Origin: Limnohabitans curvus
GTDB taxonomy: Bacteria; Pseudomonadota; Gammaproteobacteria; Burkholderiales; Burkholderiaceae_C
DNA length: 64,000 bases
NCBI RefSeq assembly: GCF_003063475.1
Contig: NZ_NESP01000001.1
Location: 1,178,001 to 1,242,000 of the forward strand
Direction: 5' to 3'
This document shows positions 49,792-58,149 of the stretch, one piece after another. Position 1 is the stretch's first letter. Each line of letters begins with the position of its first letter. The notes under the pieces were generated by a model. It worked only from the letters and a program-made list of their open reading frames with translations. It was not told where the DNA came from and searched no databases. Both the position numbers and the translations under genes were made by a program.

Positions 49792-50721
49792 CTATTTTCT
49801 AATCGGCATCTGACCGCTGGATGTGAACTGATCGAAGCTGTCGAAGCTCTCCTGATCCTGCCAGGAGTTATCCCACCTGCGCGGTTCAGCATCTTCAAGG
49901 ATCAACAACGTCAGCACGCGATCTCGCCCGCCGTAGCTGTGTTTGAATTCCTGCAGCTTCATGTAGGGCTGTTCACCGACGCACCAAACTGCGGCGGACA
50001 TATCGATCCCGTTCCACTCCTGCGTGATGGACTCGTCTGCTGCAACGGTATCGCGCAGAGGCTCTGCAGGATCACTCAACCTTCGAATGCGGGTGTTGCT
50101 CAGCACAGCACTGCGGCTACGCCATTCGTACTTGAGAAAGCCGTTGTCCCAGTGCAGCAAGATCGCACGCTTCTCCGTGAACTTGATGAAGCGGATGCAT
50201 AAGGCCTCGAACGACACGCCGAATGTTTTGGCCAAGCCACTGAGCAAGTAAAGGTCAACGTCTTGACTTGTGATGCGATCACGCAGGACATCGCCAGGCA
50301 TCAATAGATTGCTGGCAAATTCATCTGCCTCACGCTCGATGACACCTGCGCTTTCCAAGCTGAGATGCACAGCGGCCTTGTCGCAGTTGAATGTGCGTCG
50401 CTTGGCTCGGTGCAGCACGAAGTGTCCGAGCTCATGCGCGATCGTGAATCGCCGACGCTCCGGGCTTGAATCTTCATTGACGAAGATGCCCCACTCAGTT
50501 GGATCGTCCGGGTTGCAAACTAGCATCCCCTCAGAGCTTTTGATTGGGGATGCCATAGGCGGCTTGATGATCTTCACACCTTCGCCGTAAGGCGTCCCAG
50601 GCAACCCCTCGCGAACCATGTCGAGATCGGTGAAGGCAGCCGTTTCTCCGCTGGCCACACGAATCCATCGCAGGATTGTGTTGGCCGCTTTGCTCGGGGT
50701 CAGTTGAGCGCTGTCACTCAA
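49792..50721 (-). CDS. ImmA/IrrE-type metallopeptidase
   Basis: A 309-aa protein with a zinc-peptidase motif HELGH (96-100) and a third-ligand region READEFASNLLMP (about 130-142). ImmA-type proteases cut the repressor encoded beside them and release mobile-element genes. The C-terminal 150 residues are extra and unrecognised. The start is a TTG overlapping the XRE stop (TTGA); no better start is near. It is paired with an XRE regulator and is the best immunity-control candidate in the window. Confidence 0.85.
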   Translation of the reverse strand: MSDSAQLTPSKAANTILRWIRVASGETAAFTDLDMVREGLPGTPYGEGVKIIKPPMASPIKSSEGMLVCNPDDPTEWGIFVNEDSSPERRRFTIAHELGHFVLHRAKRRTFNCDKAAVHLSLESAGVIEREADEFASNLLMPGDVLRDRITSQDVDLYLLSGLAKTFGVSFEALCIRFIKFTEKRAILLHWDNGFLKYEWRSRSAVLSNTRIRRLSDPAEPLRDTVAADESITQEWNGIDMSAAVWCVGEQPYMKLQEFKHSYGGRDRVLTLLILEDAEPRRWDNSWQDQESFDSFDQFTSSGQMPIRK

Positions 50722-51065
50722 CTCTTGGTTTCCTCTTGCCCCGCTGTTGGGAACATCAGTTTGAGGGCTTGCTGGTAACGCTGCTTTTCTTCTTCCGTCA
50801 TGCCAGCGTAATGGCGGAAAAACGCCACGTCTTCAACGGAGGCCTGAGGTACTTGCTCGTTTGATTCGTTCATGAGGTCCTCCATCGTGACCCCCAGAAC
50901 CTTGGCCAGCAGGTGAATCCGCTCGGCAGAAGGGCGTTGGCCCTCCTTCATTTCCAGTTCCCAGATGTATGCCTTGGTGCAGCCAACCGCATCGGCTACT
51001 TGCTGCAATGTCAGCTTCTTGGCCTCTCGTAAACGCCGTAAACGCGCTCCTAAGGTCGATGCCAT
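50718..51065 (-). CDS. XRE-family repressor, partner of ImmA/IrrE protein
   Basis: A 115-aa protein with an N-terminal helix-turn-helix (ARLRRLREAKKLTLQQVADAVGCTKAYIWELEMKEGQRPSAERIHLLAKVLGV) and a short acidic tail. AGGAG precedes the ATG. A TATACT -10-like element lies at 51105-51100 on the minus strand. It is divergent from the 51283 gene pair and likely represses that promoter and its own. Confidence 0.85.
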   Translation of the reverse strand: MASTLGARLRRLREAKKLTLQQVADAVGCTKAYIWELEMKEGQRPSAERIHLLAKVLGVTMEDLMNESNEQVPQASVEDVAFFRHYAGMTEEEKQRYQQALKLMFPTAGQEETKS

Positions 51066-51144
51066 GGCAAAGCTCCTATCTGAATCAAGTCAGCCTAAAA
51101 GTATAGCACCAAGATACACCATCCGCCCAGATGTTCTACGTGGT

Positions 51145-51173
51145 TTGACAAGCGGAAATAAGCGGGACACAAT
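51145..51173 (+). promoter_or_regulatory. Strong promoter with repeated AAGCGG in the spacer
   Basis: TTGACA (51145-51150), a 17-nt spacer, then CACAAT (51168-51173), reading toward the 51283 gene. The spacer has AGCGG twice, 11 bp apart (AAGCGGAAATAAGCGGG), which would place two operator half-sites on one face of the promoter. Probable XRE repressor target. Confidence 0.6.
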
Positions 51174-51282
51174 TACGCTGTATCTCGCCACTTTACTTTG
51201 ATGGGATATTTGTTTACCACCCGTCGGCCAGCGCCAGCATCCCCTGCACGCAGAACACCGACATTTCACAAGGACCAAGAAA

Positions 51283-52527
51283 ATGAAAAAAACCTTTGTC
51301 GATGTGCTGCTTGAGCTGCCCGTAGACACCACTTTGCAGACCTTTTTGGCGGCCAATGGTTTGCCTTTACCCGATGACCTCTCCTGGTCTGATGGCCAAG
51401 AGGTCACCCAGACCGTGATCGAGGCTATCCGGTCTTGGCCCGACGAAATTGGCCGTGACGCACTCATTGCCAAACTCATGGCAAGCGTTGGACTCGGGGA
51501 TGCGGCGGGCAAACAAGCAATGTTTCAGGTGGCCAGGCAAAACGGTGCAGCCTTGATGGGGCTCGTTGCCAACCAAAGTGACATTCATCGCTCGTTCTGG
51601 CTGTACGTGAACCACCCCGAGCTCTTTGATCTGGCCGGGGATGTGGACTTCTTTGAGCGCCATGGCACCCAGGCACAACAGAACGATCTGGGCGTCAAAC
51701 GTAAGCCCAACACCTCCGAAGCCGCAATGCTCGGCATGCGCCAGTCCATCTCAGCGTTCTATCAGCGGGAATTGCAATGCGGCGACGGCAGCGTGGCATA
51801 CGTGCTGGAGCGCTCCCCCGACGTCTATTTGCTGACGGTCCACGTCAAGGATCTGGCGATGCTGCGTCTGGAGTTCGAAGGTTCGAACCTGACCCGTCGC
51901 GTCGGCAATCCCAACATCCACATGGTGCTGGAGTATTCGGCCAAGACCGGTGTGGCGCGCACCCTGGTCAAGGGAGGGGTCAAGTACCACAACATGCTGC
52001 TGGAAGCATTCGCAGAACATCTGCTGGGCACGAAAGTCGATGCACACCGCATCAAGCCGCCCACACTTGACCTGTCTGCGTTGCGGCTGGGTTTTGATGT
52101 GCCCCAGGCGCTGACCACCGATGGGTTCATGGCGGTGCAGGTTAAGACCCTTTCACTGCTCAGCCCCCACGGCGACCTGAAGGTTGAATGCACGGCAACC
52201 GCATCGAGCGACCAGCAATGTGTGACCGAACTGATCGCAGAGTCCTTCCCCAACGAGAACCCGCTCAAGCGCAACTGGCAGATCAACTCGGCGCACATCA
52301 ACCTCTACTACCCACCTGAACCAGGCAAGATGCGATCAAAGGTCATCACCATCGAGATCACCCGTAAAGGCCGACTGAACCTTCACAAGTTCGACGCCAA
52401 GATGCAAGCCCAGCTCGAAGGCTACCTGGTTGCCCTCGGCATTCTGGGTGCCGACCAAACGCTGAACGCCACTGAGCAGCAGTCCGGTGAAGACGCCTTC
52501 CTGTCCGAACCTGCGTACCAGGAGTGA
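51283..52527 (+). CDS. Unknown 414-aa protein, first of a two-gene unit
   Basis: A soluble protein of unrecognised family (MKKTFVDVLLELPVDTTLQTFLAANGLPLPDDLSW ...). It has a helical N-terminal third and a beta-rich middle (VYLLTVHVKDLAMLRLEFEG). The C-terminal part, KVITIEITRKGRLNLHKFDAKMQAQLEGYLVALGI, may be a nucleic-acid or ligand-binding domain. No Walker, HNH or PD-(D/E)XK motif is seen. It is divergent from the XRE/ImmA pair with a strong promoter, and overlaps the next gene, so the two products likely act together. Candidate defence or cargo function. Confidence 0.75.
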   Translation: MKKTFVDVLLELPVDTTLQTFLAANGLPLPDDLSWSDGQEVTQTVIEAIRSWPDEIGRDALIAKLMASVGLGDAAGKQAMFQVARQNGAALMGLVANQSDIHRSFWLYVNHPELFDLAGDVDFFERHGTQAQQNDLGVKRKPNTSEAAMLGMRQSISAFYQRELQCGDGSVAYVLERSPDVYLLTVHVKDLAMLRLEFEGSNLTRRVGNPNIHMVLEYSAKTGVARTLVKGGVKYHNMLLEAFAEHLLGTKVDAHRIKPPTLDLSALRLGFDVPQALTTDGFMAVQVKTLSLLSPHGDLKVECTATASSDQQCVTELIAESFPNENPLKRNWQINSAHINLYYPPEPGKMRSKVITIEITRKGRLNLHKFDAKMQAQLEGYLVALGILGADQTLNATEQQSGEDAFLSEPAYQE

Positions 52528-53468
52528 GCGTGAACTCACATCATGCTTGGTCATTGGTCTGCCGCTTGTTCGCTGAGGGGACGCACGTCCATCGCTGGGC
52601 GTTGTCCCCTCACGAGCTGGCTGCATGCTCCTTGCTCGGCTCCGCCATAAAGGCTGCGCCCGTCAATCAGCAATACGTACTTTGCCCACATTGCAACCTG
52701 CACCGTGGGCAAGTCGTCGGTGATGGCAAGGGCGGCAGGCTTTGCCAATGCCCCGAATGCGGCCCCGTCCAAATCGAACCACAGGATCTGGCAGCAGTCA
52801 TGCTCAACGAGGATTGGCTGCGCCAGAAGTTGCGCTTGGCACTGGAGATCAACAGCCGCGACGGCATTGATCAGGTTGGCCCTGGCATTTGGCGGTTGGG
52901 GGACGCCAGGCAAGGGCCGGTCATTCTGGCTCGCAGCTTGGCCACCCTAGTTCGTGCGCCTGCGATCCTCGATAGTTTCCGGGTCAAGGGTGCGAGCCTG
53001 CGGGTCATCACACCCAAGCCGATGGACCAGACTGCGCACCCATTCGCTGCCGACATCGAGTGGCTGCCACTTCAGGAGCGGTTCGCCTTTTACGGCGACG
53101 GCATCGCCTTTATCGCCCCACAGGGCCACCACCCGGCAGAAACGCCACGTGAGCCCGCCAAACCGGTTTACGGCCCCTTCGCGGACGACTTCCGCACGGT
53201 GCTGCTGCCAGAGCATGGCCACATCAACCTCACCGAGGCGCAGGCTTCGGTGTTCCAGTCGCTTTGGTCGTTCAAGGGTGAGCCCATGCGAGCCGAGCGA
53301 ATCATGGAGCGTGCAGGCTTGGACAGCGACAAGCCCATTGATGTGTTCAAGGTGAAGTCCCGTGACAAAGGAAAACCGGGAGTTGATCGTCCGTTGATGG
53401 CGTACCGAGAGTTGGTGGTCACGGTGCAACGACCGGGGCTTTACTCGATGCCGTGCTCCGCTGGGTGA
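52524..53468 (+). CDS. Unknown 314-aa zinc-ribbon protein, second of the two-gene unit
   Basis: A protein with a central zinc ribbon CPHCNLHRGQVV ... CQCPECGPV (residues about 54-80). A longer C-terminal part contains ERFAFYGDGIAFIAPQG and then a helical LTEAQASVFQSLWSFKGEPMRAERIMERAG (helix-turn-helix-like). The GTG at 52524 overlaps the upstream stop; a GTG at 52530 has better AGGAG spacing. The family was not recognised. Zinc ribbon plus helix-turn-helix points to nucleic-acid binding. Confidence 0.75.
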   Translation: MSVNSHHAWSLVCRLFAEGTHVHRWALSPHELAACSLLGSAIKAAPVNQQYVLCPHCNLHRGQVVGDGKGGRLCQCPECGPVQIEPQDLAAVMLNEDWLRQKLRLALEINSRDGIDQVGPGIWRLGDARQGPVILARSLATLVRAPAILDSFRVKGASLRVITPKPMDQTAHPFAADIEWLPLQERFAFYGDGIAFIAPQGHHPAETPREPAKPVYGPFADDFRTVLLPEHGHINLTEAQASVFQSLWSFKGEPMRAERIMERAGLDSDKPIDVFKVKSRDKGKPGVDRPLMAYRELVVTVQRPGLYSMPCSAG

Positions 53469-53752
53469 CTACTTTCTAGGGTGTTTTCTCAAAGCGTTGT
53501 GTGCGACAACACACAAACCTCATGGTTTGCCTCAGCAAGTCGATAGCAAAACCTTCGTATCCGACACACGCGTAAGTTGTTGCCGTGAAAGGCGTTCTGC
53601 GTGTGCCACAGCGTGAGGGTTTGCAGAAGTTTCGTGAGAAGAGAAGGCAGAGTATGAGATTTGGGGGGCAATACCGCCCCAAGTACCGGAGGGGGTTGGC
53701 ACACGTAGAATTGCGCCACACCCCGCGTGCTCTGGGGATGCCCCAAATGAAA
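53469..53752. other. Island/core junction region, no gene
   Basis: 284 nt between the last island gene and the tRNA-Phe terminator. Several short frames exist on the minus strand, but none has a ribosome site or recognisable product. If tRNA-Phe marks the core edge, one element junction should lie here. Confidence 0.4.
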
Positions 53753-53778
53753 ACGCCCAACTGAGAACAGTTGGGCGT
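53753..53778 (-). terminator. tRNA-Phe terminator
   Basis: A perfect 11-bp stem ACGCCCAACTG/CAGTTGGGCGT with a 4-nt loop. On the minus strand it is followed by TTTCATTTGGGG. It lies 7 nt beyond the tRNA 3' end. Confidence 0.88.
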
Positions 53779-53785
53779 CTTGGAT

Positions 53786-53861
<76 letters not shown>

Positions 53862-53910
53862 GAGAGAAATATTGTAACACCCTCTGGCGCGGCTATTAAG
53901 ATAGTGGCCC

Positions 53911-54525
53911 GTGAAAAATAGCATTTTCGATCCGTCCTCCCCTTACAAAGATCCAACCATTCTCATCTTGGTCATCTTGACGGGCTGCTTGTATTGCGCC
54001 ACACACCTGGCCAACAACTGGTTATTCAGCGGGCTTGAGGTCACAGGACACATCAGTTTTATCTATTTACCCAGCTTTTTGCGCTTGGCCAATGTATTGG
54101 TACTCGGGCTGCTGTGGGGCACTTTGGGTTCGGCTTTTGGTGGTGCTTTGCTGTTCTTTTGGATGAACGACAGTTTATGGCTGAGCATTGCCAACACGAC
54201 CATCTCTGCGGGCAGTGCCGCGCTGGCTGTCATGTTGATGCGTTTTATGCAAAAACGCGCACTCTCTCTCACACGGTTAGATGACGTGCTCCAACTGGCT
54301 TTGTTTTACGCACTACTGAACGCACTCACACACCACTTGCTGTGGTCGATGCTGGACACATCTCAATTGGTGGATCCGAATCAGCTCATGTACATGGTGA
54401 TCGGCGATATCAACGGCGCCGTCATTGGCGCACTGGGCCTGCGTTGGCTGGCGCGCCGTACGCAACTGATTCAGTACTTGCGCGAAAAAGCCAGAGAACC
54501 CGTGCCGCCAACGACGGAAACCTGA
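53911..54525 (+). CDS. Integral membrane protein (MASE1-like?)
   Basis: A 204-aa protein with about five to six hydrophobic segments (near 17-32, 48-68, 72-90, 93-110, 130-150, 160-180). The GTG at 53911 is the start. MASE1-type sensory membrane domains have this look, but no output domain is attached, so the name is tentative. It is convergent with the ntrX-like gene (7 nt between stops) and part of the core side. Confidence 0.6.
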   Translation: MKNSIFDPSSPYKDPTILILVILTGCLYCATHLANNWLFSGLEVTGHISFIYLPSFLRLANVLVLGLLWGTLGSAFGGALLFFWMNDSLWLSIANTTISAGSAALAVMLMRFMQKRALSLTRLDDVLQLALFYALLNALTHHLLWSMLDTSQLVDPNQLMYMVIGDINGAVIGALGLRWLARRTQLIQYLREKAREPVPPTTET

Positions 54526-54532
54526 CGCCAGT

Positions 54533-55189
54533 TCAAGCCACGCGCTTGGCTTTGGACAAATCCACACCGAGCTGCTTGAGCTTGCGATACAAATGCGTGC
54601 GCTCTAAACCTGTTTTGTCTGCCACACGGGTCATCGAGCCGCTCTCTTGCGTGAGGTGGTATTCAAAGTAAGCACGTTCAAACGTATCGCGTGCTTCACG
54701 CAAAGGCTGCTCTAAATCAAAGCTCTGATGCGTTGGCGGTAGCACCACCGGTTGCGGCGTCACAAATACGCCTGACGCGTCTTTGTTTGAGTTCAACCCA
54801 ACTTTCGCAGGCGCCGAAGCCAAAGGTTTGCGCGCCAATCCCTGCTCAACAGCTTTGAGCAGCTTTTGCATGGTGATGGGTTTTTCAAGGAACGCTTGCG
54901 CGCCGATGCGGGTCGCTTCGACGGCGGTATCGATGGTGGCGTGGCCACTCATCATGATGACAGGCATGTTCAACAAGCCCGCGCCCGCCCATTCTTTGAG
55001 CAGCGTCACACCGTCGGTGTCAGGCATCCAAATGTCAAGCAAGACCAAATCTGGGCGCGAGGCTTGTCGAGCCATGCGTGCTTGTGCGGCGTTTTCTGCA
55101 ACTTCAACCGCATGACCTTCGTCATTGAGGATCTCAAACAAGAGGTCCCGAATGCCTAACTCGTCATCCACCACCAGAATGTTTGCCAT
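54533..55189 (-). CDS. NtrX-like response regulator lacking the AAA+ domain
   Basis: A 218-aa two-component regulator. The receiver domain has VVDDELGIRD, phospho-Asp in DLVLLDIWMPDTDG, and Lys in FLEKPI. A linker follows, then a C-terminal Fis-type helix-turn-helix (TRVADKTGLERTHLYRKLKQLGVDL). The usual sigma-54-activating AAA+ domain of NtrX is absent, so it cannot remodel sigma-54 polymerase. It is 21 nt after ntrY, with which it pairs. Confidence 0.85.
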   Translation of the reverse strand: MANILVVDDELGIRDLLFEILNDEGHAVEVAENAAQARMARQASRPDLVLLDIWMPDTDGVTLLKEWAGAGLLNMPVIMMSGHATIDTAVEATRIGAQAFLEKPITMQKLLKAVEQGLARKPLASAPAKVGLNSNKDASGVFVTPQPVVLPPTHQSFDLEQPLREARDTFERAYFEYHLTQESGSMTRVADKTGLERTHLYRKLKQLGVDLSKAKRVA

Positions 55190-55210
55190 GTCTAAATTTG
55201 TCTCGCTGAA

Positions 55211-57490
55211 TTAAATGAGTTGGGTTTGTTGCGATTCTGCAACTTGGAATGATAACGACACTTGCGCACCAATCACCCGCCCCTGTAATCCGCGATTTTT
55301 GAGGTCAATTCGCGCCGAATGCTCATCAGCAATTTTCTTCACCACCGCCAAGCCGAGACCCGTGCCACGAGACTTGGTGGTGACATAGGGCTCAAACGCA
55401 CGGTTCAAGATTTTGGGTGGAAAGCCCGGCCCGTTGTCTCGCACCACCAAACGCACACGCCCCGAACTAGGTACCCATTGCGTGGCAATAGACACCATCG
55501 GGTTCGTCTGCCCCTCAGTGGCGTCTTGTGCGTTCTGCAACAGGTTGTGCACCACTTGGCGTAACTGCTGAGCATCCCCTTGAATGATGGGACAAGTGGG
55601 GTCCAGCTGGGCGTGTACGGGAACAGAAGCATTTTCTGTCCCGTAGAGCTGCATCACGTCTTGCACCAGGGCGTTGAGGTCGAGTGGTTTGAGTTCAGCC
55701 ACTGGCAAGCGGGCGTAGTCACGGAACTCGTTCACCAAACGCTTCATGGCGTCCACTTGGTCCACGATGGTCTTCACCGACTTGTTCAAAATGAGTTGCT
55801 CGGGCTCTTGCAACTTGCCCGTGAGTTTCATTTCCAAGCGTTCTGCCGACAACTGAATGGGGGTGAGTGGATTTTTAATTTCATGCGCCAATCGACGCGC
55901 CACTTCGCCCCACGCTTGCGCGCGCTGGGCCGACACAATTTCAGAAATATCGTCAAACACCAGCAAGCGTCCGTTGTTGGGCAGCACGGCACCACGCGCG
56001 AGCAGAGTGATGTGCTGGTGCATATCGTCCGTTAATTGCACGGCAGGGCTGATGGCTGTGGCATGCAGCTCAAAAGACTGCTGCCAATGGTCTAGACCGT
56101 GTTGGCTGCGTTCGCCCAAGAAGCCATCAAACTCCGATTGCACATGCTGCGCAAACTCGGCAAGTCCTTCAATGTCGCTCAACGAGCGACCTTCCCAAGC
56201 GGCCAACGGCACGCGCAGGATACGCGTGGCGCCAGGGTTGGAAGATTTGATGAGTCCCTTGTCCGTCATCACAATGACGCCCGCCGTGAGGTTGTCAAGA
56301 ATGGTTTGCAAGTTGGCGCGCGAGGTGTGCACCTGCAACATGCTTCGGTCCACTGCCGAGCGGGCATCGGCCAATTGCTGCGTCATCTGGGCGAATGAAC
56401 GTGTCAAGCCGCCCAATTCATCGCGACCTTGAAGTGCAGGCTTTGGGCTCAAATCACCCGCCGCCACATCGCGCACACCTTCGGCCAACATCAACAAAGG
56501 CCGCGCCAGTTGGTTACCCAGCAGCACGGCCAACAACACCGCACCAAACACCGCCAAGAACAAGCTCAAGGTCAAAGTGCCGATGTACATGCTGCGCAAG
56601 CCTTCACGCCCGAGCGCACGCTCTTGGTATTCGCGATACGCCACTTCCACCGCCAAGGCGTTGCTGACCAAGGTGGGTGGCAAAGCTTTGGTGACTTGCA
56701 AAACACGGGGCTCAATCAGCAAACCCAAACCAGAAGGGGCCACCAACACCAACGCACGAATACGCGCCTTGGCCGTGCCCAGAGAATCGGCCTCGTCCAA
56801 ACCGTCAACGGCCGTGACCACACTTTGTGTTTTAACCAAGCGAAGTTGTGCAGGACTGGGCCGCTCAGGGTTGATTTTGTAACGTGAATCGCCGGCACTG
56901 GCCAAGGCTTGGCCCGAGGTGTTCCACAGAATCACGTCATCGGCGCCCAGCTGGTCTTTCATGCGATCCAACGCCACGCCCACAGAGGCGTCTGGCAAAT
57001 CGTTGATTTGCACGCTTGCCGAACGTGTTTTTTGGCCCAAGTCATTCGCCAAGGTGTCGAGTGTGGTGCGGCCCAAGCTCAGGCCTGCGTCTAGCGCACC
57101 CTCGACCTTCACATCAAACCAACTCTCAATGGAGCGCGAAACGAATTGGTATGACACGCTGTAAATCAGCAAGCCAGGAACAAAACCAACCAAGGCAAAA
57201 GTTGCCGCAATTTTGAGCAACAAGCGGCTGCCAAATTTGCCTTGACGCAGGCGCAGCAACAAGCGAATGGACAGCCAAGCAATCACGCCCATCAACAAAG
57301 TTGCGACCACCACATTCAAGCCAAAGAGTTGGCGGTAGTTGCGTTCGTACAGCTCTCGGTTGTCCGTGGCTTGCGTCAGCAAGAACAACAACACCAAGCC
57401 CAGACCCAACACCACCGTGGCGCTGATGACCAGCAACCATCTCAACTGAAAGCGTGAAAGGCGCACCCGCTTTTCAGCCAACTCAATCAT
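55211..57490 (-). CDS. NtrY-like sensor histidine kinase
   Basis: A 759-aa membrane kinase. It has N-terminal membrane segments (around 15-37, 50-68, 85-110) with a long periplasmic loop and another segment near 300-325, then HAMP (LLMLAEGVRDVAAGDLSP), PAS, HisKA with phospho-His in RRLAHEIKNPLTPIQLSAERLE, and an HATPase domain (NLLQNAQDA, DNGPGFP, GTGLGLAVVKKI). The size and layout are those of NtrY, linked to nitrogen, redox or envelope responses. It overlaps the DUF4390 gene by 4 nt. Confidence 0.9.
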   Translation of the reverse strand: MIELAEKRVRLSRFQLRWLLVISATVVLGLGLVLLFLLTQATDNRELYERNYRQLFGLNVVVATLLMGVIAWLSIRLLLRLRQGKFGSRLLLKIAATFALVGFVPGLLIYSVSYQFVSRSIESWFDVKVEGALDAGLSLGRTTLDTLANDLGQKTRSASVQINDLPDASVGVALDRMKDQLGADDVILWNTSGQALASAGDSRYKINPERPSPAQLRLVKTQSVVTAVDGLDEADSLGTAKARIRALVLVAPSGLGLLIEPRVLQVTKALPPTLVSNALAVEVAYREYQERALGREGLRSMYIGTLTLSLFLAVFGAVLLAVLLGNQLARPLLMLAEGVRDVAAGDLSPKPALQGRDELGGLTRSFAQMTQQLADARSAVDRSMLQVHTSRANLQTILDNLTAGVIVMTDKGLIKSSNPGATRILRVPLAAWEGRSLSDIEGLAEFAQHVQSEFDGFLGERSQHGLDHWQQSFELHATAISPAVQLTDDMHQHITLLARGAVLPNNGRLLVFDDISEIVSAQRAQAWGEVARRLAHEIKNPLTPIQLSAERLEMKLTGKLQEPEQLILNKSVKTIVDQVDAMKRLVNEFRDYARLPVAELKPLDLNALVQDVMQLYGTENASVPVHAQLDPTCPIIQGDAQQLRQVVHNLLQNAQDATEGQTNPMVSIATQWVPSSGRVRLVVRDNGPGFPPKILNRAFEPYVTTKSRGTGLGLAVVKKIADEHSARIDLKNRGLQGRVIGAQVSLSFQVAESQQTQLI

Positions 57491-58149
57491 GGCGCCAACT
57501 CCAGGCGTTGTGTTTTGCTAAAGCCAATGTTCCAGTCACTCTGGCCTGCTGCGCCAATTTGCAGAGGTCGGGGCAGTTGCTTGAGGTCGAGTTTGAAATT
57601 GATGCTGATAGTTTGCTTGGCATCCGAAGCAACATCGGCGGCATTCGCAATGCGCCATTGAATGATGCGCCGCACGGCGCTCATGGCCTCTTCCGCGGTG
57701 TCATAACTCTGCCCCAGGCTCACGCCTAAGCCACTCTGGCTGAACGCTTGCGGAGAAATATTGACGCGCCAACGGCGTGTGAGTGGTTGGTAGAACAAGC
57801 GCACATGACGCTCCGCACGTGCCACACGTTGGTTGTAAAAGTACCAACGCTCTTGGTTGATCTCGACTTCGGTCACAAAGTAAAGCGTGATGCCTTTGAG
57901 CAAAGCATCTTCTAAGGCTGGCGGCAAATCAAAACGCCATTGACCAGACATATAAAGCCCCGCTTCTTGGCGCTCTAGCTGAAGCCCCTGCAAATCGACA
58001 GGTGTATCCGCGTGTGCCGCACCAGCGAAGGCCAAGCAACACACGACCAACCCAGCGGCGCACAGCGACCGCACGCGCTTGACGCCACCTGAGAAAGGCA
58101 GATCAAGGCGTAGGAAGTTTTTCCAGCAGTGCGTAATAAAAGCCGTCAT
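57487..58149 (-). CDS. DUF4390-family exported protein
   Basis: A 220-aa protein (from 58149). It has a hydrophobic signal segment (SLCAAGLVVCCLAFAGAAHAD) and a mature beta-rich part (VDLQGLQLERQEAGLYMSGQWRFDLPPALEDALLKGITLYFVTEVEI) typical of DUF4390 proteins, steady neighbours of ntrY and rsmB in betaproteobacteria. The start is uncertain: the ATG at 58149 overlaps rsmB by 47 nt; a GTG at 58074 directly before the signal is also good. Confidence 0.75.
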   Translation of the reverse strand: MTAFITHCWKNFLRLDLPFSGGVKRVRSLCAAGLVVCCLAFAGAAHADTPVDLQGLQLERQEAGLYMSGQWRFDLPPALEDALLKGITLYFVTEVEINQERWYFYNQRVARAERHVRLFYQPLTRRWRVNISPQAFSQSGLGVSLGQSYDTAEEAMSAVRRIIQWRIANAADVASDAKQTISINFKLDLKQLPRPLQIGAAGQSDWNIGFSKTQRLELAP

